A DNA stretch of 64,000 bases from DATEDA01 sp963744255 (GCA_963744255.1 CAVUSZ010000042.1:62001-126000), one strand, 5' to 3'. Numbered from the stretch's first letter, positions 42,835-52,060 are shown. Numbers and translations are program-made. Notes: generated by a model from the sequence alone, not told the origin.

Positions 42835-43383
42835 TCAGCTCCGCTTCCCTGACGTTCCGGCGACTTCGAAGAACGTGTACGACAACGTGATGGTGTTGAC
42901 GTCGGGCGGCAGGGCCGGATCGACGACGAACACGACCGGCATCTGCCGTACCTCGCCCGGCGCGAGCGTTTGCTGCCGGAAGCAGAAGCATTCCATCTTC
43001 TTGAAGTACTGCGCCGCATGCTGCGGCCCGTAGCTCGGCACCGCCTGGCCGGTGACCGGCCGGTCGAGCGCGTTGCGGACCTCGTAGGTGATCGTCGTGA
43101 GCTCGCCGGGGTGGATCGTCACGCTGCGAGTGACCGGCTTGAAGTTCCACGCGATGTCGTGGGTGTTCGAATCGAACTCGATCGTGACCGTGCGCGCGGT
43201 GTCGACCTGCGTGTTCGACGGCGGCGCATCGGGCCGGAGCACGTTCCGGACGCCGGTGACCTCGCAGATCTTCTCGTAGAACGGCACCAGCGCGAAGCCG
43301 AAGCCGAACATCCCCACGGCCACGACGAGGAGCTTCCTCAACAGCCGGCGGTTCGCCGCCGCGGTGTCGACGGCGGCGCTCAC
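42835..43383 (-). CDS. ctaG: Cytochrome oxidase assembly protein CtaG/Cox11
   Basis: This 182-residue protein has an N-terminal helix (about 18-35, VAVGMFGFGFALVPFYEKIC) and a periplasmic immunoglobulin-like copper domain with the C-F-C-F motif (MECFCFRQQTL). It inserts CuB in subunit I. The GTG start at 43383 overlaps the stop of the small upstream gene (GTGA). Confidence 0.95.
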   Translation of the reverse strand: MSAAVDTAAANRRLLRKLLVVAVGMFGFGFALVPFYEKICEVTGVRNVLRPDAPPSNTQVDTARTVTIEFDSNTHDIAWNFKPVTRSVTIHPGELTTITYEVRNALDRPVTGQAVPSYGPQHAAQYFKKMECFCFRQQTLAPGEVRQMPVVFVVDPALPPDVNTITLSYTFFEVAGTSGKRS

Positions 43384-43478
43384 CGCAGGATCCAGTACTT
43401 CAGCATGATGCCGAAGAAGAAGACGGCGACGATCGACGCGAGCACGAGCGCGGTCTTCGCCTTGTCCGAGAGCGCCAT
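43380..43478 (-). CDS. Cytochrome oxidase small assembly protein (32 residues)
   Basis: Between ctaD and ctaG a short frame starts with ATG at 43478 and encodes MALSDKAKTAL, then a single hydrophobic helix, ending KYWILR. Such 30-40 residue proteins are present at this place in many betaproteobacterial oxidase operons. The start is 7 bases after the ctaD stop and the end overlaps ctaG by 4 bases, so it is tightly embedded in the operon. Confidence 0.82.
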   Translation of the reverse strand: MALSDKAKTALVLASIVAVFFFGIMLKYWILR

Positions 43479-43485
43479 CGACCCT

Positions 43486-45078
43486 CTAGCGGACCGCCGG
43501 CGGCGTCTCGAAGCTGTGGTACGGCGCCGGCGAAGGCAGGTGCGTCCACTCGAGCGTGTCGGCGCCCTCCCACGGGTTCGCCGGGGCCTTCTCGCCGCGG
43601 GCGAGCACGGTGCACTTGAAGACGGCCCAGAAGAAGATGAGCTGCGAGAGGCCGAAGCCGAACGCGCCGATGGAGGCGACGAGGTTGTAATCGGCGAACT
43701 GCAGCGCGTAGTCCGGGATCCGCCGCGGCATCCCCGCGAGGCCGAGGAAGTGCATCGGGAAGAACGTGATGTTGAAGAAGATCAGGCTCAGCCAGAAATG
43801 CCACTTGCCGAGCGTCTCGTCGTACATCCGCCCGGTCCACTTGGGCAGCCAGAAGTACACGCCGCCGAAGATCGCGTAGAGCGAACCCGCGACCAGCACA
43901 TAGTGGAAGTGCGCCACCACGTAGTAGGTGTCCTGGAGCTGGATGTCGACCGGCATGATCGCGAGGATCAGGCCGGTGAACCCGCCCATCGTGAACACGA
44001 ACAGGAACCCGATCGCGAACAGCATCGGCGTCTCGAAGGTCATCGAGCCCTTCCACATCGTGGCGAGCCAGTTGAAGACCTTCACGCCGGTCGGCACCGC
44101 GATCAGCACCGTCGCGTACATGAAGAACAGCAGCCCCGCCGCCGGCATGCCGACGGTGAACATATGGTGCGCCCACACGATGAACGACAGGATCGCGATC
44201 GACGCCGTCGCGTACACCATCGACGAGTAGCCGAAGAGCGGCTTCCGCGCGAACGCCGGGATGATCGCCGAGACGATCCCGAACGCCGGCAGGATCATGA
44301 TGTACACCTCGGGGTGCCCGAAGAACCAGAAGATGTGCTGGTACATCACCGGGTCGCCGCCGCCGGCCGCGTTGAAGAACGAGGTGCCGAAGTGCCGGTC
44401 GGTAAGCGTCATCGTGATCGCGCCGGCGAGAACGGGCATCACCGCGATCAGGAGGTACGCCGTGATCAGCCACGTCCACACGAACAGCGGCATCTTCATC
44501 ATCGTCATGCCGGGCGCGCGCATGTTGAGGATCGTGGTGATGATGTTGATCGACCCCATGATCGAGGCCGCGCCCATGATGTGGAGCGCGAAGATCGCGA
44601 GGTCCATGCCCGGCCCCATCTGTACCGTCAGCGGCGCGTAGAGCGTCCAGCCGGCCCCGGTCGCGCCACCGGGCACGAAGAACGAGATCACCAAGAGCGC
44701 TGCGGCAAAGGGCAGCAGCCAGAAGCTCCAGTTGTTGAGCCGCCCGAACGCCATGTCCGGCGCGCCGATCATCATCGGCACCTGCCAGTTCGCGAACCCC
44801 ACGAATGCCGGCATGATCGCCCCGAACACCATGATGACGCCGTGCATCGTGGTGAGCTGGTTGAAGAACTCGGGGTTCCACACCTGCAGCCCCGGCGCGA
44901 AGAGCTCGGCGCGGATGCCGAGCGCAAGCACGCCGCCGAGCAGGAACATGATCCCGCTGAACCACAGGTACAGCGTGCCGATGTCCTTGTGGTTGGTGGT
45001 GGCGATCCACCGCATGATCCCGCCCGGGTGGTGGGCGTGATCGTCGTGGTGGCCGTGGTCGTCGATGACTGCGCTCAT
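43486..45078 (-). CDS. ctaD: Cytochrome c oxidase subunit I (A-type heme-copper oxidase)
   Basis: This 530-residue subunit has 12 helices and all metal ligands: the heme a histidine in TMHGVIMVF, the CuB ligands in GHPEVY and WAHHMFTVG, and the heme a/a3 pair in VAHFHYVL. The glutamate in GHPEVYIMILPAFG marks it as type A1. The N-terminus is histidine-rich (DDHGHHDDHAHH), a feature that may bind metal during assembly. The start at 45078 is chosen because the upstream extension reads as an out-of-frame part of ctaC. Confidence 0.97.
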   Translation of the reverse strand: MSAVIDDHGHHDDHAHHPGGIMRWIATTNHKDIGTLYLWFSGIMFLLGGVLALGIRAELFAPGLQVWNPEFFNQLTTMHGVIMVFGAIMPAFVGFANWQVPMMIGAPDMAFGRLNNWSFWLLPFAAALLVISFFVPGGATGAGWTLYAPLTVQMGPGMDLAIFALHIMGAASIMGSINIITTILNMRAPGMTMMKMPLFVWTWLITAYLLIAVMPVLAGAITMTLTDRHFGTSFFNAAGGGDPVMYQHIFWFFGHPEVYIMILPAFGIVSAIIPAFARKPLFGYSSMVYATASIAILSFIVWAHHMFTVGMPAAGLLFFMYATVLIAVPTGVKVFNWLATMWKGSMTFETPMLFAIGFLFVFTMGGFTGLILAIMPVDIQLQDTYYVVAHFHYVLVAGSLYAIFGGVYFWLPKWTGRMYDETLGKWHFWLSLIFFNITFFPMHFLGLAGMPRRIPDYALQFADYNLVASIGAFGFGLSQLIFFWAVFKCTVLARGEKAPANPWEGADTLEWTHLPSPAPYHSFETPPAVR

Positions 45079-45131
45079 TGGCGATGCTCCTGCATCCGGA
45101 TCCGTAACTTTGACCCGCTCACTCTGACCGG

Positions 45132-46274
45132 CTACTTGCGGGCCGACTTCACCTCGGCCGGCTGGACGAGATTCTCGGCCGCCTTGTTGGTCCAGGCATT
45201 CCGCGTGTAGGTAATGACTGCGGCGATGTCGGTGTCCGAGAGCTGCTTGCCGAACGCCTGCATCGCAGTGCCCTGCTTGCCGTTCAGGACCATTGCGATA
45301 TTCTCGCCCTTCGGCCCGCTCACCATCTTCGACCCTGCGAGCGCCGGGAAGGCGTTCGGGACGCCCATGCCGTTCGCCTGGTGACAGGCGACGCAGTGCG
45401 CGGCGTACACCTTCTCGCCGCGCACCCGGAGCTCCGCGAGATCCCATGTCTTGGCGGGATCGTCGGCGGCAGCCGCGAGCTTTTTCTTCTGATCGCCGAC
45501 CCACGCCGCGTACTTCTCCGGCGACACGACCTCGACCACGATCGGCATGAAGCCATGGTCCTTGCCGCAGAGCTCGGCGCACTGGCCCCGGTAAATGCCC
45601 TCCTTCTCGGCCTTGAACCAGGTGTCGCGCACGAACCCGGGAATGGCGTCCTGCTTTACGCCGAGCGCCGGCACCCACCACGCATGGATCACATCTCCGG
45701 CGGTGAGCAGGACGCGGACCTTCTTGCCGACCGGCACCACCAGGTGCTGGTCGACCTCGAGGAGGTAGTTCTCGCCCTTCTGCTGGCGGTTGTAGACTTG
45801 CTCGGACGGCGTCGCGAGGTTGGAGTAGAGCGTGATCCCTTCGCCGTCCCCCTTCAGGTAGTCATAGCCCCACTTCCACTGGTAGCCGGTGACCTTGATC
45901 GTGAGATCGGGGTTAGACGTGTCCCTGATCGTGAGAATGGCCTTGGTCGCCGGCCAGGCCATACCGATCAAGATGAAGAACGGGATGATCGTCCAGATGA
46001 TCTCGACCGTGGTGTTCTCGTGAAACGGGACCGCCTTGTGGCCGATCGACTTCCGGTGCGCGTAGATCGAATAGAACATCACCGAGAACACGATCACGAA
46101 GATCACGGCGCAGATCCCGAGCATCAGCAGATGCAGGTCGTAGATCTCGCGCGCGATCGGCGTAACCGGCGTCGGGAAGTTGTGCATGGCGGTGTCCGCC
46201 GCGGCGGCGACGGCCGCGTGGACCGTTAGCGACAGTGCCGTAGCCGCGGCGGCCAGTCTCGACATCGTTCTCAT
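45132..46274 (-). CDS. ctaC: Cytochrome c oxidase subunit II with fused cytochrome c domain
   Basis: This 380-residue protein has a signal peptide, two helices (about 48-70 and 92-112) and a CuA domain with His197, Cys232, Cys236, His240 and Met243 (GQCAELCGKDHGFMP). A C-terminal cytochrome c domain with heme motif CVACH (294-298) makes this a caa3-type subunit. It takes electrons from cytochrome c and passes them to heme a. The start overlaps the DUF2244 stop by 4 bases. Confidence 0.95.
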   Translation of the reverse strand: MRTMSRLAAAATALSLTVHAAVAAAADTAMHNFPTPVTPIAREIYDLHLLMLGICAVIFVIVFSVMFYSIYAHRKSIGHKAVPFHENTTVEIIWTIIPFFILIGMAWPATKAILTIRDTSNPDLTIKVTGYQWKWGYDYLKGDGEGITLYSNLATPSEQVYNRQQKGENYLLEVDQHLVVPVGKKVRVLLTAGDVIHAWWVPALGVKQDAIPGFVRDTWFKAEKEGIYRGQCAELCGKDHGFMPIVVEVVSPEKYAAWVGDQKKKLAAAADDPAKTWDLAELRVRGEKVYAAHCVACHQANGMGVPNAFPALAGSKMVSGPKGENIAMVLNGKQGTAMQAFGKQLSDTDIAAVITYTRNAWTNKAAENLVQPAEVKSARK

Positions 46275-46789
46275 CGGCTCCCCGTTTGAAACTCAATCCC
46301 TCTCGGTCCCGCCCGCGCGAGCCGGTCGCGGACCTCCGCTGCCAGCCGCTGGCGCCCGGACGCATCCAGGTGGCGCCCGATCTCGAGTTCGCTCCCGTGC
46401 GACCGGAGCGCGACGCGCACGTCGCGCCGTCGCTCGCTCACGTCGAGCTGCACCCAGTGCGGGTCGAAGCGGTGGGTCGCCACGCGCTCGCCGTCGCGGA
46501 CCTCGACCACCAGCAGCCCCTCTTCGAGCGCGATGCGCTCGTAATCCGCCGCATGCCGCCCGTTCAGGTAGAACGCCGCGGCGAGCGCCGCGATTTCGAG
46601 GCCGGCGAACGGCAGGATCGGCCACGCGCCGTGCCACGCGAACGCGATGCCGATGGCGAACGCGAAACCGGCCATCAGCGCGAGCAGCACGGCGAGCGCC
46701 TGCGGCGAGATCGAGCAGTTGCGCTTCACGGTGAGGCTGAAGCCGGGCTCCGTCACGGCCGGATGGATGTCGTTGCGCGCGTCGTCCAC
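46271..46789 (-). CDS. DUF2244 membrane protein, first gene of the oxidase operon
   Basis: This 172-residue protein contains two helices (about 30-48 and 55-73) after a short N-terminal stretch with LTVKRNCSISPQAL, the hallmark of DUF2244. A C-terminal cytoplasmic domain has HRFDPHWVQLDV. It precedes ctaC with a 4-base overlap, so it is co-translated with the oxidase. The function is not established. Confidence 0.85.
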   Translation of the reverse strand: MDDARNDIHPAVTEPGFSLTVKRNCSISPQALAVLLALMAGFAFAIGIAFAWHGAWPILPFAGLEIAALAAAFYLNGRHAADYERIALEEGLLVVEVRDGERVATHRFDPHWVQLDVSERRRDVRVALRSHGSELEIGRHLDASGRQRLAAEVRDRLARAGPRGIEFQTGSR

Positions 46790-46894
46790 GCCACTCGCCT
46801 CGCCCCCGCCGCGCGGTGAGCGCGTTAAGGCGGGCTAAGGTAGCATACGGCCCCCCCGCCCAGCAAGCCGGACGCACAGCGTAACGGCGCAGAA

Positions 46895-47791
46895 TCAATC
46901 GGTTTTTCGGCTCCGCGGCGCGCGATCAACGCGGATTATCGCGCGGCCGTCGGCGAGCTTGCGCGGGGTCGCCTTCCACGCATGGCCGAAGACGATCTCG
47001 AAGGTCGCGGTCACGCGGCCGTCGTGCGCGGACGCGGCGGAGGCGGCTCGTACGCGCTCCCAACGGGCGCGGCCCGTGAGCGTGCGCCGCCGGCGCTGAT
47101 GCGCGTTCCGTTGTCCGGTCGCACGCAGATCGCGGAAGAGGTCTTCGACGCCCGCGTAGGTGACCGTCAGGAGGTCCATGTCCATGACCGGATCGGCAAA
47201 CCCGCTCGCGACGAGCGCATCGCCGAGGTCGTGCATATCCACGAACGGATGTACGTGGGGCGCCTCGTCCCCAGCCGCGAAGGCCGCGCGCAGCTCCTTC
47301 AGCGTGTCTGGCCCGTAGGTCGTGAACATCAGCAGCCCGCCGACCTCGAGGACACGGTGCCACTCCGCGAACGTCGCTGCGGGATCGGTCGACCAGGCGA
47401 GCGCGAGGTTCGACCACAGCATCCCGCACGAGCCGGTCGCGAACGGCAGCGCGCCCATGTCGGCGCAGACGAACCGCTCACGCGCGGCGCCGAGCGCCAG
47501 GCGGAGCCGCGCCGCGAGCGACGGGACGCCGCGCGCACGCGCGACCGGTCCGCCGGCAAAGTCGGCGAGCACGATCTCTGCCCCGGGATAGCGCGCGCGA
47601 AGGGGCGCGACGCTCGCGCCCGTGCCGCATCCGGCATCGAGGATCCGCCCGGGGGTGTGCTTCACGAGGTCGAACCGGGACGCCATGCGGCGCTCGATCT
47701 CGCGGGCGACCGGATCCTCGGCGCCGGCGGCGACACGCTCGAACCAGCGCCGCGCCGCGGCGCGATCGAGCCAGGCGTCGTCGCCACTCAC
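46895..47791 (-). CDS. bioC: Malonyl-ACP O-methyltransferase BioC
   Basis: This about 298-residue methyltransferase (GTG start at 47791) has the SAM motif LDAGCGTGASVAPL and FTTYGPDTLKELRAAF after the catalytic domain, as in BioC proteins. It would mask malonyl-ACP with a methyl group to start pimeloyl synthesis for biotin. It lies beside comF, a common neighbour in this class. The other biotin genes are not in the window. Confidence 0.8.
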   Translation of the reverse strand: MSGDDAWLDRAAARRWFERVAAGAEDPVAREIERRMASRFDLVKHTPGRILDAGCGTGASVAPLRARYPGAEIVLADFAGGPVARARGVPSLAARLRLALGAARERFVCADMGALPFATGSCGMLWSNLALAWSTDPAATFAEWHRVLEVGGLLMFTTYGPDTLKELRAAFAAGDEAPHVHPFVDMHDLGDALVASGFADPVMDMDLLTVTYAGVEDLFRDLRATGQRNAHQRRRRTLTGRARWERVRAASAASAHDGRVTATFEIVFGHAWKATPRKLADGRAIIRVDRAPRSRKTD

Positions 47792-47903
47792 GCTGCGGCG
47801 ACACCGGTCGCCTGCGGGAGGAAGTTCATGATCGGCATCCCGTGGCTGCGCAGTGTAGCGCACGCGCGTTGACCGCCTCCGACCGCGTGATTAGGCTCGG
47901 CGC

Positions 47904-48605
47904 ATGGTGTTCGGCTGGAGCGATCTCCCTTCAACCATCGCGCGGTCGATCCTCGGGCAGGACTGCGTACTGTGCGCCGCTCCGAGCGGGGAGGGGCTGC
48001 TGTGCGCGGCGTGCGCGGCGGATCTCCCGCGCGTCGCGGGCGCCTGTCCGCGGTGCGCGGGCCCGAGTCCGGGCGACGCGGTGTGCGGTGCGTGCGCGAC
48101 CCGCCCGCCGCACTTCGATGCGACGGTTGCGGCATGGCGCTACGAGTTTCCGGTCGACCGGCTGGTGCTCGCCCTCAAGTTCGGGCGACGGCTCGCGCTC
48201 GCGGAACTCCTCGGCGCCGCGCTCGCCGGCCACGCAGGTGGACGGCGCATCGATGCGCTCGTGCCGATGCCGCTCGGCCGCGCGCGGCTCGCGGAGCGCG
48301 GCTTCAACCAGGCACTCGAAATCGCGCGTCACGTCGCGCGGCACGCCGGTCTCAGACTCGCCCCGGACCTTGCGCGCCGCGTGCGCGACACGGCGCCGCA
48401 GACCGATCTGCCGCACGACGAGCGCGCGGCGAACATCCGCGGCGCATTCGAATGCGACGCCGGCGTCGCCGGGCGCGCGCTCGCGGTGATCGACGACGTG
48501 ATGACGACCGGTGCGAGCCTCGAGGAGCTGGCGCGGACGATGAAGCGCGCCGGCGCCGCCCGCGTCGAGAACTGGGTCGTTGCCCGGACCTGGCCGCGTG
48601 TTTGA
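47904..48605 (+). CDS. comF: ComF-family phosphoribosyltransferase-like protein
   Basis: This 233-residue protein has an N-terminal zinc ribbon (CVLCAAP...CAAC, CPRCAG...CGAC) and a type-I PRTase fold with the PRPP-like loop VIDDVMTTGASLEELA. ComF proteins take part in DNA uptake or related ssDNA handling. It overlaps the trmL start by 8 bases. Confidence 0.9.
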   Translation: MVFGWSDLPSTIARSILGQDCVLCAAPSGEGLLCAACAADLPRVAGACPRCAGPSPGDAVCGACATRPPHFDATVAAWRYEFPVDRLVLALKFGRRLALAELLGAALAGHAGGRRIDALVPMPLGRARLAERGFNQALEIARHVARHAGLRLAPDLARRVRDTAPQTDLPHDERAANIRGAFECDAGVAGRALAVIDDVMTTGASLEELARTMKRAGAARVENWVVARTWPRV

Positions 48606-49083
48606 CCTCGTCCTCTACCAGCCCGAGATCCCCCCGAACACCGGCAACGTGCTGCGCTTGTGTGCGAATACCGGCTGTCGGCTGCATCTCGTGCAGCCGC
48701 TCGGGTTTCAGCTCACCGATCGCGCGCTCGCCCGCGCCGGTCTCGATTACGACGACATCCGGTCGGCGACGGTTCACGCCGGCTGGGAGGACGCGCTCGG
48801 GCGGTTCGAGGGCCGGCGGCTCTTTGCTTTCTCGACCCGGGCGGCGGCGAGCTACGCCGAGACCCGCTTCGCTGCCGACGACGTCTTGGTCTTCGGGCCG
48901 GAAACGCGCGGGTTGCCCGACGCCGTGCTCGACACGATTCTGCCGGCGCAGCGACTGCGGCTGCCGATGGTCGCGGGCAGTCGCAGCCTGAATCTCGCCA
49001 ACGCGGTTGCCGTCGTCGTGTACGAGGCCTGGCGGCAGCTCGGGTTCCCCGGCGCCGTGCCGACCGGAAGGCGGGTATCATGA
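48598..49083 (+). CDS. trmL: tRNA (cytidine/uridine-34 2'-O)-methyltransferase
   Basis: This 161-residue SPOUT methyltransferase starts with GTG at 48598 inside the comF end. It shows LYQPEIPPNTGNVLRLCANTG, FGPETRGLP and the trefoil-knot PMVAGSRSLNLANAVAVV. It methylates the wobble base of tRNA-Leu isoacceptors. Length matches TrmL. Confidence 0.93.
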   Translation: MFDLVLYQPEIPPNTGNVLRLCANTGCRLHLVQPLGFQLTDRALARAGLDYDDIRSATVHAGWEDALGRFEGRRLFAFSTRAAASYAETRFAADDVLVFGPETRGLPDAVLDTILPAQRLRLPMVAGSRSLNLANAVAVVVYEAWRQLGFPGAVPTGRRVS

Positions 49084-49138
49084 TTTCCGCCGGCTCGCGC
49101 CTGGCATTCCCTACCAACCAGCTCCTAAGGAGGAAATC

Positions 49139-49363
49139 ATGGCCAAGAAGAAGGGCGGCGAAGGCGTCTATCGCGTGATCGACGTCATCGGCACGAGCAG
49201 CGACTCGTGGGAGGACGCGGCCAAGAGCGCCGTCGGCACCGCCTCCAAGTCGCTTCGGGACCTGCGGGTCGCCGAGGTCACGAAGATGGACATGAAGGTC
49301 GAGAGCGGGAAGGTCGTCGCCTTCCGCGTCCGCGTGCAGCTCTCGTTCAAGTACGAGGACTGA
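49139..49363 (+). CDS. Dodecin family flavin-binding protein
   Basis: This 74-residue protein forms a dodecameric shell that binds flavin. The family core VYRVIDVIGTSSDSWEDAAKSA and the C-terminal AFRVRVQLSFKYED are present. The ATG at 49139 has AGGAGG 6 bases upstream and is chosen over longer frames. It follows trmL by 55 bases and converges on gpsA. Confidence 0.9.
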   Translation: MAKKKGGEGVYRVIDVIGTSSDSWEDAAKSAVGTASKSLRDLRVAEVTKMDMKVESGKVVAFRVRVQLSFKYED

Positions 49364-49379
49364 GCACGCCCAGGTCCCG

Positions 49380-50363
49380 CTAGCTTTCGCTGCGGGGATC
49401 GCGGCCGAGGAGCTGCTCGACGGCCTGCGCCGGCGCGCGGCCCTCGAACAGCACCGCGCAGACTTCGCGCGTGATGGGCATGTCGATCGCGCGCTCGCGC
49501 GCGAGGCGATCGACTTCGCGCGCGGTGTAAACGCCCTCGGCGACATGGCCGAGGTGCGCGAGGATCGCGTCGAGACGCTCCCCGCGCCCCAGCGCGAGAC
49601 CGACGCGGCGGTTCCGCGAGAGATCGCCGGTGCAGGTGAGGATCAGGTCGCCCGCGCCCGCGAGCCCCATGAAAGTCTCGGGACGGCCGCCGAGCGCGAC
49701 GCCAAGCCGCATGACTTCGGCCAGGCCGCGCGTCACCAGCGCGGCGCGGGCGTTCTGGCCAAGGCCGAGCCCGTCCGCAATACCGGTTGCGATCGCCATC
49801 ACGTTCTTGACCGCCCCGCCCACCTCCACCCCGGCGACGTCGTCGGAGAAATACACGCGCAGCCGCCGTTGATGCAGCTCGCGGGCGAGCATCTGCGCGA
49901 GCGCGGCGTCTGCGGCCGCAAGCGTGAGCGCGGTCGGCAGGCCGCGCGCTACCTCGAGCGCGAAGCTCGGCCCCGATAGCGCCCCGCACGGCGTGTCCGG
50001 GGTCAGCGTCTCGGCGACGACCTGGTGAGGCAGCTTCGCGCTCGCCTGCTCGAAGCCCTTGCACACCCAGACGACCGGCCGCCGCTCGCCGGTGTCGCGC
50101 ACCAGCTCCAGCGCGCCGCGCAGGCCCGCCGTCGGCGTCGCGATGAGCACGACATCGGCCGCATCTATCGCTACGCGCGCCGTGTCCGCCACGGCGACGC
50201 CGGGCGGCAACGGCACTTCGCGGAGATAGCGGCTGCGCCGGTCCGCGGCCAGCTCGGCCCGCCGCGCCGGATCGCGCGCCCAGAGCGTTACGGCGTGGCG
50301 TTCGCTAAACGCGATCGCGAGCGCCGTGCCCCACGCCCCTGCGCCAAGAATCGTCAACCTCAC
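49380..50363 (-). CDS. gpsA: Glycerol-3-phosphate dehydrogenase [NAD(P)+]
   Basis: This 327-residue enzyme makes glycerol-3-phosphate for phospholipids. Motifs are the nucleotide-binding LGAGAWGTALA, VCKGFEQ, GPSFALEVARGLPTAL, the catalytic lysine in GGAVKNVMAIATGI, and GLAGAGDLILTCTGDLSRNRRVG. It ends the secB-SH3-gpsA minus-strand unit, 17 bases after the SH3 stop. Confidence 0.95.
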   Translation of the reverse strand: MRLTILGAGAWGTALAIAFSERHAVTLWARDPARRAELAADRRSRYLREVPLPPGVAVADTARVAIDAADVVLIATPTAGLRGALELVRDTGERRPVVWVCKGFEQASAKLPHQVVAETLTPDTPCGALSGPSFALEVARGLPTALTLAAADAALAQMLARELHQRRLRVYFSDDVAGVEVGGAVKNVMAIATGIADGLGLGQNARAALVTRGLAEVMRLGVALGGRPETFMGLAGAGDLILTCTGDLSRNRRVGLALGRGERLDAILAHLGHVAEGVYTAREVDRLARERAIDMPITREVCAVLFEGRAPAQAVEQLLGRDPRSES

Positions 50364-50380
50364 GACGCGGGCCGCGTCGG

Positions 50381-50812
50381 CTACAGGCCCCAGACCGACC
50401 CGATCCGCACGAAACCGCTCGCGCCGTCGGGATGGCGTACCTGCGCCCAGCCGGTCTGGCCGGGCTCGATGAGGTCGAGCACGACCCCGGCCTGCGCCTG
50501 GAATGCGAGCGGCGCGGCGACCTCGGGCCGCTGGCGCACGTCGGCGACCGGCACAGCGACGAACACCGTGCGCCGCGTCGTGAGCGCCTTCCCCTCGACC
50601 CAGGACAGGCCGCCGAACGGGTCGCGGATCTTGACCCAGGCGCCGTCGGTGGCGATCACTTCGACCGGGAGGTTGCGCCCGGCGACGTAGAGCTTCGACG
50701 CTTTGGCCGAGGGCGCATCGTAAAGGACGACCGCGGCCTCGGCGATAGACCGGAACTCGGCATCCGCCGCGACCGGCAACGCCAGTGCCAAGGCGAGGAC
50801 CGCCGTGCGCAT
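50381..50812 (-). CDS. SH3-domain periplasmic protein
   Basis: This 143-residue protein has a signal peptide (residues 1-18, ALALALPVAADA) and two bacterial SH3-like units, around residues 26-75 and 85-143, with DGAWVKIRDPFGGLSWVEG and QTGWAQVRHPDGASGFV. Such proteins usually bind peptidoglycan or its peptides. It shares one base with the secB stop and is present between secB and gpsA in many betaproteobacteria. Confidence 0.85.
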   Translation of the reverse strand: MRTAVLALALALPVAADAEFRSIAEAAVVLYDAPSAKASKLYVAGRNLPVEVIATDGAWVKIRDPFGGLSWVEGKALTTRRTVFVAVPVADVRQRPEVAAPLAFQAQAGVVLDLIEPGQTGWAQVRHPDGASGFVRIGSVWGL

Positions 50813-51276
50813 CAGTGCACGATCTCGACGCGCGGCTCGGCGCTCCCCGCCTGAGCCTGCACGCGCGCGGCGTACATCGCCTCGAAGTTCACCGGCGCGA
50901 GATGGATTGGCGGAAAGCCGGCGCGTGCGATCAGGTCCGCGACCGTTTCCCGGGCGTACGGGAAGAGGATGTTCGCGCAGGCAATGCCGAGGATCGGGTC
51001 GAGGTCGGCGTCCGGCACGTTCCGGATCTGGAAGATGCCGGCCTGCGCCGCCTCGACGAGGAAGCAGGTCTTGTCGCCCGCCTTCGCCGTGACGGTCACG
51101 GTCACCACGGCCTCGTAGAGTCCGTCTCCGATGCGCGCCGCGCTGTTGCCGAGCTGCACCTCGAGCTGCGGCTGCGCCGGTTCGAGGAACACCTGCGGGG
51201 CCGTCGGCACCTCGAGCGAGGCGTCCTTGACGTAGACCTTTTCGATGCTGAAGACGGGCTGCTGCTGGTCGCTCAT
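50812..51276 (-). CDS. secB: Protein-export chaperone SecB
   Basis: This 154-residue chaperone keeps preproteins unfolded for SecA. The N-terminus MSDQQQPVFSIEKVYVKDASLEVP and the FPYARETVADLIARAGFPPIHLAPVNF region are diagnostic; the C-terminal tail carries acidic residues. It starts 46 bases after grxC in the minus-strand rhodanese-grxC-secB-SH3-gpsA cluster. Confidence 0.96.
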   Translation of the reverse strand: MSDQQQPVFSIEKVYVKDASLEVPTAPQVFLEPAQPQLEVQLGNSAARIGDGLYEAVVTVTVTAKAGDKTCFLVEAAQAGIFQIRNVPDADLDPILGIACANILFPYARETVADLIARAGFPPIHLAPVNFEAMYAARVQAQAGSAEPRVEIVH

Positions 51277-51322
51277 GGCACTCCTAGAGGGTTCGGGTGC
51301 TCGAGCCGCCGAGCACCGTGAT

Positions 51323-51583
51323 TCAGGTCGTCGCGAGCAGCGGATCGAGCTTGCCCGCGCGATCGAGCGCGTGGAGCTCGTCGCAGCCGCCGACGTGCGT
51401 GTCGCCGATATAGATCTGCGGCACCGTGCGCCGCCCCGTCCTCGCCTCCAGGTCCGCGCGCCCCTTGACGTCGAGCACGACGTCGATCATCTCGATCTCG
51501 ATGACGCCCTTTTGCCGCAGGAGTGCCTCGGCGCGGCGGCAGAACGGACACCAGTCCGCCTGATAAATCCGCACCTTGACCAC
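51323..51583 (-). CDS. grxC: Glutaredoxin 3
   Basis: This 86-residue dithiol glutaredoxin has the active site C-P-F-C (ADWCPFCRRAEALL), TVPQIYIGDTHVGGCDEL for glutathione binding and an unbroken length. It reduces disulfides with glutathione. Its start directly abuts the rhodanese stop (no gap), so they are coupled. Confidence 0.95.
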   Translation of the reverse strand: MVKVRIYQADWCPFCRRAEALLRQKGVIEIEMIDVVLDVKGRADLEARTGRRTVPQIYIGDTHVGGCDELHALDRAGKLDPLLATT

Positions 51584-51997
51584 TCACTTCTCCGTCGGCA
51601 GGCCGGCCTGACGCCACGCCGCAATGCCGCCGGAGAGATTCACCACCTGCGTAAAGCCCCGCTTGCGCAGCAGACTCGCGGCCGCGCCCGCCCGGTTGCC
51701 GGTCGCGCAGGAGACGATGACCGGCTTGTCCTTGAACCGCTCGATCTCCTTCGCCCTCGTCTCGAGCTCGTTGAGCGGGATATTGCGGGCGTTGAGGATG
51801 TGGCCCTCGGCGAACTCCGCCGTCTCGCGCACGTCGAGCACGAGCGTGTCCTTCTTGTTCATCAGCATGGTCGCCTCGAGCGTGTTCACGGACGGCCCGC
51901 CGGTACCCCGCCGCACGAGCGGCCACACCAGCATCGCCCCGCTGACGAACGCGATGGCGATGAGGAAGATGTTCTCGGTGATGAACTTGACGATCAT
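51584..51997 (-). CDS. Membrane-anchored rhodanese-like protein
   Basis: This 137-residue protein (start at 51997; a start 6 codons upstream is possible) has one N-terminal helix (residues 5-26) and a rhodanese domain with the catalytic loop C-A-T-G-N-R-A-G (SCATGNRAGAAA). The cysteine makes it a possible sulfurtransferase. It is found before grxC and secB in the class. It is divergent from the gpmA remnant, the usual neighbour. Confidence 0.88.
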   Translation of the reverse strand: MIVKFITENIFLIAIAFVSGAMLVWPLVRRGTGGPSVNTLEATMLMNKKDTLVLDVRETAEFAEGHILNARNIPLNELETRAKEIERFKDKPVIVSCATGNRAGAAASLLRKRGFTQVVNLSGGIAAWRQAGLPTEK

Positions 51998-52060
51998 GCC
52001 TGGGAGCGAAGGCACATATTATAGAATCGGTTAGCTGCACTGCGAAACCGTACCCGGGCG

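Noticed and set aside
42970..45210. A 746-codon plus-strand frame opposite ctaD and ctaG
   Set aside because: Composition dominated by Arg, His, Asp and Glu and no domain; antisense to conserved oxidase genes.
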